Source: Candidatus Paceibacter sp.
Lineage (GTDB): Bacteria; Patescibacteriota; Minisyncoccia; UBA6257; HR35
Length of the DNA stretch: 17,539 nt
Direction of reading: 5' to 3'
Assembly: GCA_023255765.1 (NCBI GenBank)
Contig: JAGDVT010000020.1
Coordinates: 1-17,539 of the forward strand
How positions within the stretch are numbered: the first letter of the stretch is position 1; every line of letters starts with the position of its first letter. The position numbers were made by a program, and so were the translations under genes. The notes under the pieces were generated by a model. The model was not told where the DNA came from. It ran no database searches and saw only the letters and a program-made list of their open reading frames with translations. Positions 7,868-15,140 of the stretch are shown here, piece after piece.

Positions 7868-9321
7868 TAAGATCCTGGTCCTCCAAAAATAGCTCTAATT
7901 GCAGTTATTATACCGGAAACAACTAATAATAAGAAGTAACCTAAAACAGCCCACTTAATATATTCTGTTCCTTTTTGTATATTTTGTAAATTAATAGGGG
8001 TAAGTAAGTAAAATATAGCTCCTATGACTAGAAGCAATGTAAATATAGTTGGTGCAAGCTTAAACAAAAAATCTTTAATTTCATCAAATATCCTAGAAGG
8101 TGTAATTGCTGCTAAACTTGAGGTTCCTTTATGTTCTCCGTCAAAAATTATAGGAGGTATAACTGCTATAGATATTTCAGTAGTTGCAACTTTAATTTCA
8201 GGGGGGAGTTCCATAATGCGTGCAGCTTCCATCAAATTTTTTTGCAATTCTTGAGAAGCTTCTAATTGAGGATTTAATATGTCATTAATAAATTGATTAG
8301 AGTCCTTACCAGCTTCTGTTTTGCCTTTTATTATCACTGCCAAAAAATGATTACAAGTTGTTTCTTCTCTTACTCCTATCATATAATTATTTTTAAAAGT
8401 TTCTATGTTTTTATTCACGTCGTTAACAGCTTTCTCAAAATCATCTAAAGATTTCTGAAGTGGTATTTGAGAATAACCTGTTTGTATGCTCTTAGAGGTT
8501 TTTCTGATAGTATTTACTAAAGATTCATAATCCTTAACAAATTGTGAAGCTGAAATTATTAATTTGTTATAGTTAACATCACCTATTTGATTTTTGATTT
8601 TGTTTTCATTAAATTTATAAAATATATTAACTGAGACGCCAGATCCTCCAGGAGCAGGTCCTACATAGGTAGTTTCAGTTACTCTTGATACAATACCTGT
8701 GGCTAAACCTTCATTTATTAAACCTCTCACATAATCAGACCCTGATCGATCAACAAGTGAGGTCGGTATTTGATCTCCCCATTGACTTCGACCCAGAAAA
8801 GCGCGAACTATTTCTACACAAATATTTGTTTTATCAATAAGTTCTTCTAAGGGTTCTGACATATTGGGATCTCCCCAAAAATTTGAAATAAATTTATCTA
8901 TTAAACCATATTGTGTGTCTACTAATATCTTCTTAGCCCAGGTATAAACATATACTAATTTACTTAATAGAATAATTTGCTTTTCTAAAAGAGGTTGGAT
9001 TTCTCTATCGAATTTTTCTTTATTAATACAATAAATATCAATATAACGTCCATATGATCCAGCAGCACCTGGTGAAAATATTGTTTCTTTCCTAGACTGC
9101 TCTTCCAACTTTTTAAGCCAACCATACATTTTAAAAGATTTAAGCCCTAATTCATATATAGGCCCAACTTGATATTCATTTTCTTTACAATATCCCCTAC
9201 CTTTTGCTTGATTTAACTTTTCTTTGAAAAAATCTATTGGTTCTTGTATTTGTCCCCAAACAATCTCAATTACTATCAAACTTAAAATAAATAAAATTAT
9301 TACCTTCCTTCTGCTATCCAT
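7867..9321 (-). CDS. secreted protein with C-terminal VirB2/TrbC-like membrane domain
   Basis: This 484-aa protein has an N-terminal signal sequence (about 6-24, ending near WGQ), a large extracytoplasmic part (about 25-405) rich in helices and polar residues, and a C-terminal module of two hydrophobic helices (roughly 415-440 and 450-476) with the short loop and WAVLGYF-type second helix seen in VirB2/TrbC-like pilins. The large domain has a few Cys and a Gly/Ser-rich loop, and I cannot name its fold. The two smaller proteins encoded just upstream share the two-helix design, so the three may assemble together in the envelope. It overlaps the upstream gene by 22 bp and the ComEC gene by 1 base. 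The function is unknown; a pilus, adhesin or secretion-channel component is the most reasonable guess. Confidence 0.7.
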   Translation of the reverse strand: MDSRRKVIILFILSLIVIEIVWGQIQEPIDFFKEKLNQAKGRGYCKENEYQVGPIYELGLKSFKMYGWLKKLEEQSRKETIFSPGAAGSYGRYIDIYCINKEKFDREIQPLLEKQIILLSKLVYVYTWAKKILVDTQYGLIDKFISNFWGDPNMSEPLEELIDKTNICVEIVRAFLGRSQWGDQIPTSLVDRSGSDYVRGLINEGLATGIVSRVTETTYVGPAPGGSGVSVNIFYKFNENKIKNQIGDVNYNKLIISASQFVKDYESLVNTIRKTSKSIQTGYSQIPLQKSLDDFEKAVNDVNKNIETFKNNYMIGVREETTCNHFLAVIIKGKTEAGKDSNQFINDILNPQLEASQELQKNLMEAARIMELPPEIKVATTEISIAVIPPIIFDGEHKGTSSLAAITPSRIFDEIKDFLFKLAPTIFTLLLVIGAIFYLLTPINLQNIQKGTEYIKWAVLGYFLLLVVSGIITAIRAIFGGPGS

Positions 9322-9701
9322 TTTATTGCCGCTAATATTTGATCAACTACAAATAAAATTATAAAACCTATTATAGACCAAAATAAAATCTTTTTGGAAG
9401 TTTCAATAGAATCTTTTTTAAATGGAGCGAAAACTAAAAGCCCTGCAGTATAAGTGAGAGCAATCACAAACAAAATAACTGCTAAATATTTTAAAGCACT
9501 AGTAACAGCTCTCACACAATTACTTATTTTACCTAAAGCAGTTGTAGCATTACCCATACAACCTACATCAGCATATGGTCTAAACATATCATAAAAATAT
9601 CTCCAGGCATCAGGACTTGCAGGAGAAATAGAAGATTGTTGTGCGTAGACTAAATTTAGTGCTAAAAAAATTAATATTGTAATTAAAAATATATGCTTCA
9701 T
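9300..9701 (-). CDS. VirB2/TrbC-like pilin family protein, 133 aa
   Basis: This 133-aa protein has a signal peptide (about 1-21, likely cut after AQ in VYAQQSS), a short outside segment with two Cys (VGCMGN and ISNCVR), and two membrane helices (about 66-91 and 103-126) separated by a basic loop FKKDSIETSKK. That design matches type IV secretion pilin-like proteins common in Patescibacteria, which are usually annotated TrbC/VirB2. The two Cys could form a disulfide. The gene overlaps its upstream neighbour by 4 bp (ATGA) and its downstream one by 22 bp, so translation is likely coupled. It would act as a membrane-inserted subunit of a surface apparatus. No VirB4-type ATPase is in the window, so a complete secretion system is not shown here. 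Confidence 0.75.
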   Translation of the reverse strand: MKHIFLITILIFLALNLVYAQQSSISPASPDAWRYFYDMFRPYADVGCMGNATTALGKISNCVRAVTSALKYLAVILFVIALTYTAGLLVFAPFKKDSIETSKKILFWSIIGFIILFVVDQILAAIKWIAEGR

Positions 9702-10117
9702 GGAACGTAAAGTTTTGGTTTAAATAAATCTAATAATAAATCGAATAAAATTCCAGAAAGCAGTAAGATAACATAAGTTGTAATTGCATCTATCATCATT
9801 TTTTTACCTTGGTTTAACCAATTTTGGCTATAGCCTCCCAACATAACCATAAATGCTCCTATAACTGAGACTGTTGCTGCTACATAGTAACCAAAAATTA
9901 ATAATGCTCTAATTGTTCTTTGAATAGTAGTAATAAAATCTTGAAATGAGCATACTCCCCATCTGCATTCTGTTGTAACTAGTGGTAACCACCCTTGACT
10001 TTGAGGTTGATTAGTTGATGGAGTAGGAGCTGTGTCTGTATTCGTAGTTTGCCCCCAAATTAAATTTACACCTATTAATAAACCTAATAAAATTAAAACT
10101 AAGTAAAACTTATTCAT
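9698..10117 (-). CDS. VirB2/TrbC-like pilin family protein, 139 aa
   Basis: This 139-aa protein has a signal peptide (about 1-23, ending WGQ), a Thr/Pro/Gln-rich linker (24-43), a conserved-looking TECRWGVCSFQDF region with two Cys, then two membrane helices (about 70-95 and 106-132) joined by a GGYSQNWLNQGKK loop. This Cys-region, helix, GG-loop, GKK, helix plan is that of the type IV secretion pilins found in Patescibacteria. The linker may extend the N-terminus away from the membrane. The ATG overlaps the stop of the upstream solute-binding gene in an ATGA, and its own stop overlaps the next ATG in the same way. It is one of three adjacent genes with the two-helix module. The exact role is unproven. 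Confidence 0.8.
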   Translation of the reverse strand: MNKFYLVLILLGLLIGVNLIWGQTTNTDTAPTPSTNQPQSQGWLPLVTTECRWGVCSFQDFITTIQRTIRALLIFGYYVAATVSVIGAFMVMLGGYSQNWLNQGKKMMIDAITTYVILLLSGILFDLLLDLFKPKLYVP

Positions 10118-11349
10118 TTTACAAAAAACTTATTAAATTGTTCTACTGAAATTAATCTTCTTACATAATCTTTATCGCTTAGCCAATTATTAATATCTTT
10201 TTTAATTGCATTTTCAAAATAATCTTTATTAAATTCCCTAAAATAATGCCCAATCAATAAATCTTTTGCAATTCTACCTTTTTCTTTATCAATATTTTCT
10301 ATAATTTTCTTCTTAACAGGTAAATAGCCTTTTTGTTTAATAAAATCTGAATAATATTTATCGAAAAATTCTAAGACCATCCAAGCATATTTATAATTAC
10401 CTTGCTTAGGAACCGCAAAAAAGTATGTTTTGATAAAGTTATATTTGTTAATACTACGGGCAAATTTAGGAAATGGATATACTTCTACCTTTATTCTTTC
10501 GTTAATTTTTGATATTTTTTCTTTATCAGAATATAAACCAAAAACTAAAGCAACTTGACCCTGAGCAAAAGCAGTAAAAGAACTAGGTAGATATTCCTCC
10601 CATGTAAAATAAGGAGATAATTTATTAGAAAATTGTGTATAAAAATCTAATGTATTATAAAAACTATTAAGTTCTTTATATCTTTCTTCATTTAAATTTC
10701 TATGTATTGTAACAAAAATTTCGAATAACCTATCAATATTATATGCAGTACCTAAAGCCATTGCTGCAATCTTTATATTTTTATTTTCATCAAAAATTCT
10801 TAAACTATTTATTTTATTTTGCAATTCTTCAAATGTAGTTGGTAGTTCAATTATACCTGCATTGTTTAAATAATCTCGATTCGCAAAAGTTACTAATGTA
10901 TCAAAATATAATGGATAGGCTAGATATTTGTTGTTTAATGGTTTTAAGATATTTTCTGGATACTCATCAAAATTTATTTTCTTTCCATTATATTCTTTAA
11001 ATATACCTTGATTTTCTTTCAAAAAATCTGAGTCAACAAAAACTATATCAGGGATATCTCCTCTAGCAATGTCTTTAAGTAAATTTTCTTTTATATAATC
11101 TAAACTTTTTATTTCAAAATTTAAATTAATACAATAAGCCTGTGCTTCTCTTACAAGACTAGTTAATTCATTTTGATAAAAAGGAGAAAGTATTGTGATT
11201 CTCTGATTATAGCAAGGTAGTTCTCTTTTGGAAGATTTAAAAAACAAATTATTGATGAACCATAATACTCCTATAATTACTAAAACTAATATAACTAATG
11301 TAATTTGAACAAATCTATCTTTTTTTATTCTTTCTAAAATTTCATCCAT
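10114..11349 (-). CDS. membrane-anchored extracellular solute-binding-like protein
   Basis: This 411-aa protein resembles family 1 ABC solute-binding proteins. One N-terminal membrane anchor (about 14-32) is followed by an outside domain. It has the usual early strand ITILSPFYQNELTSL, PDIVFVDSDFL, the motif LAYPLYFDTLVTFANRDYLNNAG followed by PTTFEELQNKI (the equivalent of the YYNKDLFKKAGL-PxTWDEL region), and AFAQGQVALVFG and YFFAVPKQG later on. There is no lipobox; it is held by the helix instead. No ABC permease or ATPase lies nearby. It sits between a methyltransferase and VirB2-like genes, so it may serve the surface apparatus rather than transport. Its ATG overlaps the upstream stop (TAATG). 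Confidence 0.82.
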   Translation of the reverse strand: MDEILERIKKDRFVQITLVILVLVIIGVLWFINNLFFKSSKRELPCYNQRITILSPFYQNELTSLVREAQAYCINLNFEIKSLDYIKENLLKDIARGDIPDIVFVDSDFLKENQGIFKEYNGKKINFDEYPENILKPLNNKYLAYPLYFDTLVTFANRDYLNNAGIIELPTTFEELQNKINSLRIFDENKNIKIAAMALGTAYNIDRLFEIFVTIHRNLNEERYKELNSFYNTLDFYTQFSNKLSPYFTWEEYLPSSFTAFAQGQVALVFGLYSDKEKISKINERIKVEVYPFPKFARSINKYNFIKTYFFAVPKQGNYKYAWMVLEFFDKYYSDFIKQKGYLPVKKKIIENIDKEKGRIAKDLLIGHYFREFNKDYFENAIKKDINNWLSDKDYVRRLISVEQFNKFFVK

Positions 11350-11867
11350 TATTTACTTACTACTATTATATAATAATTATCACCTATTAATTTTTGGTAT
11401 TCAATTTTCAAATTTTTAATACTACAATATGACCTTAAACTTTCTAAGCTTACTGGCTCTCCGTATAAAAATGGCAATTTTTTATTTGGTTCTAAAATAA
11501 TCATAAAACCACCTTCTTTTAATACTCTTAATCCTTCATCTAAAATTTTCTCATATTCTTCATTTTGGAATAAAATTTGACTTATAAAAACTACATCAAA
11601 AAAATTATCTTCATATGGTAGATTTTTAACGTTGCCTTGATAAAATATAACATTGTTAAATCCTAAAGTATCAATTAGCTCTTTAGTTTCATTAATTGCA
11701 TCTTCTAGAATGTCAATAGCAAATACTCTTCCTTCTGGGCCAACCTTTTCAGCTAATAAAGAAGTGAAATATCCGCTACCACAACCAAATTCAGCAACTT
11801 TATCTCCATTTTTTATAAAAAAATTTGATGCTAGTTCTTGTATAATTTTTTTAGGCTGTAAGAACAT
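11349..11867 (-). CDS. class I SAM-dependent methyltransferase
   Basis: This 172-aa protein has a Rossmann-fold methyltransferase core. Motif I is VAEFGCGSGYF (24-34), binding S-adenosylmethionine, and the acidic residue after strand 2 is in FAID (49-52). Next comes a YQGNVKNLPYEDNFFDVVFIS segment (motifs II-IV) and then LRVLKEGGFMIILEP. It is short for the family, with little room for a substrate-recognition insert. It resembles UbiE/arsenite-type small methyltransferases, but the acceptor cannot be predicted. No signal peptide is seen, so it is cytoplasmic. It follows the beta-CASP gene by 7 bp and overlaps the next gene by 1 base. Confidence 0.88.
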   Translation of the reverse strand: MFLQPKKIIQELASNFFIKNGDKVAEFGCGSGYFTSLLAEKVGPEGRVFAIDILEDAINETKELIDTLGFNNVIFYQGNVKNLPYEDNFFDVVFISQILFQNEEYEKILDEGLRVLKEGGFMIILEPNKKLPFLYGEPVSLESLRSYCSIKNLKIEYQKLIGDNYYIIVVSK

Positions 11868-11874
11868 TAATTAA

Positions 11875-13221
11875 TTATAAATCTATTTCTTGATTTTTAT
11901 ATGGTATTTCAACATTTATACCTAAGTAGTCTTGTATTTTAAATTTTAAAACTCTTTTGGCATTTTCCTCACCTTGCACCAAATATATTTTTTTAATTTC
12001 AAATCTTCGCGGAAATATCCAATCTATTAATGCCTTTTGATCTTTATGCCCTGAATAAGATAACAATTTCTCGATTTTTGCTTTTACATTATATTTTTCG
12101 TTATCTAAATAAATCTCTTTCGCACCTTCCAATAATTTTCTCCCCAAAGAACCTTTTGTTTGATATCCTACAAATAGAATAGTTGTTTTTTCATCTTCTA
12201 TAAAGTTTTTAATTACATTAATTATTCTTCCTCCTTGAAGCATTCCTGAACTTGAAATTATTATTTTAGGATTAGGGAAATTTACTATTTTATAAAATTC
12301 TTCTGCCTCATAAATTATCTCTACATAATTTAAATCTACTAAATCTCGATGCACGAAAAAGTTTTTAGCTTCTTCATTGAAAAATTCTGGATATTTATCG
12401 TAAATTCTAAAAATTCTAACTGCAAGTGGGCTGTCTAGGAATATTTTTACTTCAGGTACTTTTTTATTTTCGATTAAATCTACTATATCATACAGAACTT
12501 CTTGACTTCTTTCTAATGCAAAAGCGGGTATTATCAGTGCTCTTTTTTCTTTAATTGTGTTTTCAATTATATCTTCTAAAATATCTTTTCTGTTTTCTAA
12601 ATTTTCGTGAAATCTATCGCCATAAGTTGACTCTAAAATCAAGTAATCACAGTTAGGCAATGGTTCTGTTGGTTTTAAGATAGGATCTATATTACCCAAG
12701 TCTCCACTAAATACAACTTTTTTATTCTCATCTTTAATTTTAATAAACGCAGATCCTAAGATATGTCCGGCATCGAAAAATTCAATCTCTAAGTCCTCGA
12801 TTTTAATAATTTCATGATAATTAACAGTTCTCCATTTATTTAAAATTTTTTCTACTGTTTCTTCATTATAAATTTTTTCTACATTCAAATTTAAATTTTT
12901 GCATTTTTCATAAATTACTTTATTTGCATCTAATAAAATTTCCTTTGCTAAATCTTTTGTAGGTAAAGTGCTTATAATTTCTCCCTTAAAACCATCATAA
13001 AATAACTTGGGCAATCTTCCTATATGATCTAAGTGAGCATGTGTTATTAATACAAATTTAATTTCTTCAGGATTATAAGGAAAATCTTCAAAATTTTCTA
13101 TTTCACATACATTTTCTCTTTGAATTAATCCACAATCTATTAAAAATTTAATATCTTTATACTCAATTAAATAATTAGCACCCGTAACTTCTTCTGTACC
13201 TCCGCAAAATTTTATTTTCAT
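11875..13221 (-). CDS. beta-CASP metallo-beta-lactamase RNase (CPSF/YSH1-like)
   Basis: This 448-aa protein is a zinc-dependent ribonuclease of the metallo-beta-lactamase/beta-CASP family, which cuts or trims RNA. The metal motif is HAHLDH (61-66), with H153 in AGHILGSA, D174 in SGDLG, and ESTYGDR (197-203). The beta-CASP insert includes IPAFALERSQE and FLDSPLAVRI, then SSSGMLQGGR (323-332). The C-terminal YSGHKDQ (389-395) carries the last metal-ligand His. Length and motif order match the bacterial and archaeal group annotated as MBL-fold hydrolase with RNA specificity domain. It opens the eight-gene minus-strand operon. A promoter (TTGAAT, 17 bp, TAAAAT) places the transcription start at or next to the ATG, so the mRNA is probably leaderless. 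Likely role: mRNA turnover or RNA 3'/5' processing in the cytoplasm. Confidence 0.92.
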   Translation of the reverse strand: MKIKFCGGTEEVTGANYLIEYKDIKFLIDCGLIQRENVCEIENFEDFPYNPEEIKFVLITHAHLDHIGRLPKLFYDGFKGEIISTLPTKDLAKEILLDANKVIYEKCKNLNLNVEKIYNEETVEKILNKWRTVNYHEIIKIEDLEIEFFDAGHILGSAFIKIKDENKKVVFSGDLGNIDPILKPTEPLPNCDYLILESTYGDRFHENLENRKDILEDIIENTIKEKRALIIPAFALERSQEVLYDIVDLIENKKVPEVKIFLDSPLAVRIFRIYDKYPEFFNEEAKNFFVHRDLVDLNYVEIIYEAEEFYKIVNFPNPKIIISSSGMLQGGRIINVIKNFIEDEKTTILFVGYQTKGSLGRKLLEGAKEIYLDNEKYNVKAKIEKLLSYSGHKDQKALIDWIFPRRFEIKKIYLVQGEENAKRVLKFKIQDYLGINVEIPYKNQEIDL

Positions 13222-13228
13222 CTTTTAA

Positions 13229-13257
13229 ATTTTAAAAAATTAAATTGATAAATTCAA
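13229..13257 (-). promoter_or_regulatory. promoter for the beta-CASP operon, giving a leaderless mRNA
   Basis: On the minus strand TTGAAT (13257-13252) is followed by exactly 17 bp and TAAAAT (13234-13229). Only seven bases, TTAAAAG, separate the -10 box from the ATG at 13221. A start 6-8 nt after the -10 would fall on or next to the A of ATG, leaving no 5' untranslated region, and no SD is present. The region is AT-rich, so a chance match is possible. Confidence 0.6.
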
Positions 13258-13262
13258 TAATA

Positions 13263-13386
13263 ATACACAGACTAGTTTGAACTAAATACGGACTGTATGG
13301 ACAAATTATTTATATGTGCGTATAGCCAGTGTTCAGTTTGTGTTTTGTCCGTTTAGTCTGTGTATACTCTGTATAAGTCTGTATTA
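13263..13386. repeat. TCTGT repeat cluster with 12-bp inverted repeat
   Basis: Three near-copies of TCTGTRTA start at 13357, 13368 and 13378, about 10-11 bp apart, one helical turn each. The first lies in TAGTCTGTGTAT (13354-13365), whose exact inverse ATACACAGACTA is at 13263-13274. Between them is a second inverted pair, GGACAAA (13299-13305) and TTTGTCC (13344-13350). The stretch contains no plausible gene. It lies just upstream of the beta-CASP promoter and could hold protein-binding sites. The function is unknown. Confidence 0.55.
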
Positions 13387-13465
13387 TTTTACAATTTAAA
13401 TTAAAACAAAATATTCAATAAATATTTAAGATACAATCCAAAGATATATCTTTATAGTACACCCC

Positions 13466-13499
13466 TTGACTTATCAGGACATATGTCCCTATAGGTCAA
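13466..13499. repeat. 34-bp imperfect palindrome (copy 1)
   Basis: Symmetric about 13482/13483, with a perfect core GGACATATGTCC (13477-13488) and outer arms TTGAC/GTCAA, interrupted by a few mismatches. It is immediately followed by a homologous palindrome. The start-to-start offset of the shared TGACTTATC is 37 bp. Confidence 0.75.
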
Positions 13500-13539
13500 A
13501 CTATGACTTATCCAGACATATGTCCGGATAAGTCATAGT
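13500..13539. repeat. 40-bp near-perfect palindrome (copy 2)
   Basis: Symmetric about 13519/13520. Of 20 base pairs, 19 are complementary; the exception is A13514 opposite C13525. The core is GACATATGTC and the arms read ACTATGACTTATCC. On the minus strand it would form a hairpin about 40 nt beyond the M50 peptidase stop, but no T-run follows, so it is not a standard intrinsic terminator. Tandem operators, an RNA-stabilising hairpin or a recombination site are all possible. Confidence 0.8.
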
Positions 13540-13579
13540 GGTTTAAATAGTGGTTTAATTTAATAAGAATTAACTAATA

Positions 13580-14158
13580 TTAAACTAATATATTGAAAAG
13601 AAAATTAACTATTAGATTTATTAATGGAAAAGCGAAATATACAACAATAAAAACTAACAAAATGCCGAATTGTTCTAAAAAAATCATAGTTTGGATATCT
13701 AAATTTCTTAGAAATATTTTTGAACCATCTAATGGAGGTATAGGGATTAAATTAAATACTGCCAATACTAAGTTTAACCTAATCAAAGGTAATATCAAAT
13801 AAGCTGGGTTACCTAAAATTATCGATATTTTATATATTAAAGTCAATATTATAGCAATTAATATATTTGTTAATGGACCTGCTGCTGCTACTAAAGCCAT
13901 ACCTTTATTTGGGTTATCGAAGTTTAATGGATTAATTGGTACTGGCTTAGCCCATCCTATTAAAAATCCACCAACTAAATAAGTCATTAAAGGAACCAAA
14001 AAAGAACCAATAGGATCTAAATGAGCTAAAGGATTTAACGTTAGTCTACCTGCATATCTTGGGGTAAAATCACCTAATTTTTCTGCAACATAGCCATGAG
14101 CTAATTCATGTAAAACTATAGAATATATTAAACCTATAATTAAAATGGCTATTTCCAT
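13580..14158 (-). CDS. site-2-protease-like M50 family metallopeptidase
   Basis: This 192-aa membrane protein is a short M50 zinc protease, a rhomboid-sized site-2 protease relative that cuts substrates within the membrane. The zinc motif HELAH is at 17-21 in the first helix, and the third ligand Asp lies in NLIPIPPLDGSK (136-147, D144). Four to five hydrophobic helices cover most of its length. There is no PDZ domain, which fits the small single-domain subgroup common in many bacteria and archaea. It starts 1 base after the MscS stop, so the two are co-transcribed and possibly translationally coupled. A role in turnover of membrane-anchored regulators is inferred from the family. Nothing in the window identifies a substrate. 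Confidence 0.9.
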   Translation of the reverse strand: MEIAILIIGLIYSIVLHELAHGYVAEKLGDFTPRYAGRLTLNPLAHLDPIGSFLVPLMTYLVGGFLIGWAKPVPINPLNFDNPNKGMALVAAAGPLTNILIAIILTLIYKISIILGNPAYLILPLIRLNLVLAVFNLIPIPPLDGSKIFLRNLDIQTMIFLEQFGILLVFIVVYFAFPLINLIVNFLFNILV

Positions 14159-14159
14159 T

Positions 14160-14999
14160 TTATGTTAATTCTATTAACTCGTCTTTAAATTTTCTATACA
14201 TTTCCATCTTAATATAATTAAAAATCTCATCTCTCAAAACAAATTTACACCTAAAAGAAATAACAAATTCTACAAAATTTTCACCTATATTTATTTGATG
14301 TATTTTAATGTTTTGCACCTTTTCGCTTTCTAAACGATTTAAAATTTCTTTTACCTTGTTTATAAATTCATCCAGATTATCAGGTCTTTTAAATTTTACT
14401 TTAAGAAAATTTCTTTTAAGTTCCCTGCTTAAATTTACTACTGTATTTATTTGCCCATTTGGTATAAATATTAAATTTCTATCAAAGTCTCTTAACACTA
14501 AATGTCTTAAATTGAATTCAATTATTTTACCTACAAATGTATTATTAACATTCACCCACTCGCCTTTTCTCATTTGATCTTCGAAAATTAAAATCCATCC
14601 TTTTATTACATCTTGAATTAAATTTTGGAAAATATAAACAATTGCAGCTCCTACTACCCCTGCTCCAGTTATAATATGAATTACTTTTATATCAAATTCT
14701 TTTAAAACTAAAATTAAAAAGACAAAACTAAATATTAATTTTAATATTGAATTAAAAACTGATGATAGTGTTATCAATCTTTCTGGCGATGTTGTTATAT
14801 TTTTTAAATTTAAGCTTATTTTGATTATTCTATTTATTATTTTTTTGCTTAAAAAATATAGTATTAAAAGTAGTATTGAATAAAGTAAAATATTCAAAAA
14901 TTTATCAGAATTTAATTTTAAATAAATCATTAGCCTATCTAAAAAGTTTAAAATATTTTCCCTGTAAAAATTTTTTGAATAATCAATTAAATTATCCAT
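14160..14999 (-). CDS. mscS: MscS-family mechanosensitive ion channel
   Basis: This 279-aa protein (from the ATG at 14999; a TTG one codon earlier is less likely) is a small-conductance mechanosensitive channel that releases solutes when the membrane is stretched. Two membrane helices (about 32-52 and 80-103) precede the pore helix region TGAGVVGAAIVYIFQNLIQD (about 116-135). Then comes the ILIFEDQMRKGEWVNV junction into the beta domain, with FIPNGQINTVVNLSR characteristic of the family. The C-terminal part forms the cytoplasmic cage. Length and order fit E. coli MscS closely. No SD is visible. It lies 24 bp after the tRNA-Phe-like gene and 1 base before the M50 gene, so tRNA, channel and protease may share a transcript. 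Confidence 0.92.
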   Translation of the reverse strand: MDNLIDYSKNFYRENILNFLDRLMIYLKLNSDKFLNILLYSILLLILYFLSKKIINRIIKISLNLKNITTSPERLITLSSVFNSILKLIFSFVFLILVLKEFDIKVIHIITGAGVVGAAIVYIFQNLIQDVIKGWILIFEDQMRKGEWVNVNNTFVGKIIEFNLRHLVLRDFDRNLIFIPNGQINTVVNLSRELKRNFLKVKFKRPDNLDEFINKVKEILNRLESEKVQNIKIHQINIGENFVEFVISFRCKFVLRDEIFNYIKMEMYRKFKDELIELT

Positions 15000-15023
15000 C
15001 AAATTAAATTATAAATTAAAAAA

Positions 15024-15098
15024 TGGTGACCCGGCCGGGAATCGAACCCGGAACAACCTTCTCTTTAAGAAGGCGCTCTCCCTTTGAGCTACCGGGTC
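15024..15098 (-). tRNA. tRNA-Phe-like gene with apparent anticodon AAA
   Basis: The minus strand folds as a complete tRNA: acceptor GACCCGG/CCGGGTC, D arm GCTC-AAAGGGA-GAGC, anticodon stem CCTTC/GAAGG, variable TTGTT, T arm CCGGG-TTCGATT-CCCGG, discriminator A at 15027 and an encoded CCA (15024-15026). The anticodon loop reads TTAAAGA, so positions 34-36 are AAA (15066-15064), with G at 37. The body resembles phenylalanine tRNAs, whose loop is normally TGAAGA with anticodon GAA. Here G34 appears replaced by A. An A34 phenylalanine tRNA is very rare. It may be a variant, a pseudo-tRNA or a base error. Confidence 0.85.
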
Positions 15099-15140
15099 AC
15101 CTTTTTTAAAATTGATGATTTAGGGTACTTTTTATAAAAA

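Larger units (their letters stand above)
13222..13579. other. 358-bp intergenic region without a plausible gene
   Basis: Between the start of the beta-CASP gene and the end of the M50 gene there is no convincing ORF on either strand. From low to high coordinate it holds the beta-CASP promoter, the TCTGT repeat cluster, an AT-rich stretch (about 13387-13465) in which I see nothing specific, and the two adjacent palindromes. It is the longest gene-free stretch in the window. Confidence 0.8.

Noticed and set aside
8024..8254. 76-aa plus-strand frame
   Set aside because: It is antisense to the C-terminal half of the secreted VirB2-like protein, with no independent coding signal.
11653..11874. 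73-aa plus-strand frame
   Set aside because: It is antisense to the methyltransferase SAM-binding motif.
13466..13539. CRISPR-like repeat pair
   Set aside because: There are only two units and they are contiguous, with no spacer between, and no cas genes are in the window.
13593..13802. 69-aa plus-strand frame
   Set aside because: It is antisense to the end of the M50 peptidase gene; composition is basic and low in complexity.
14308..14577. 89-aa plus-strand frame
   Set aside because: It is antisense to the MscS beta domain and has Ser/Phe/Leu-rich shadow composition.
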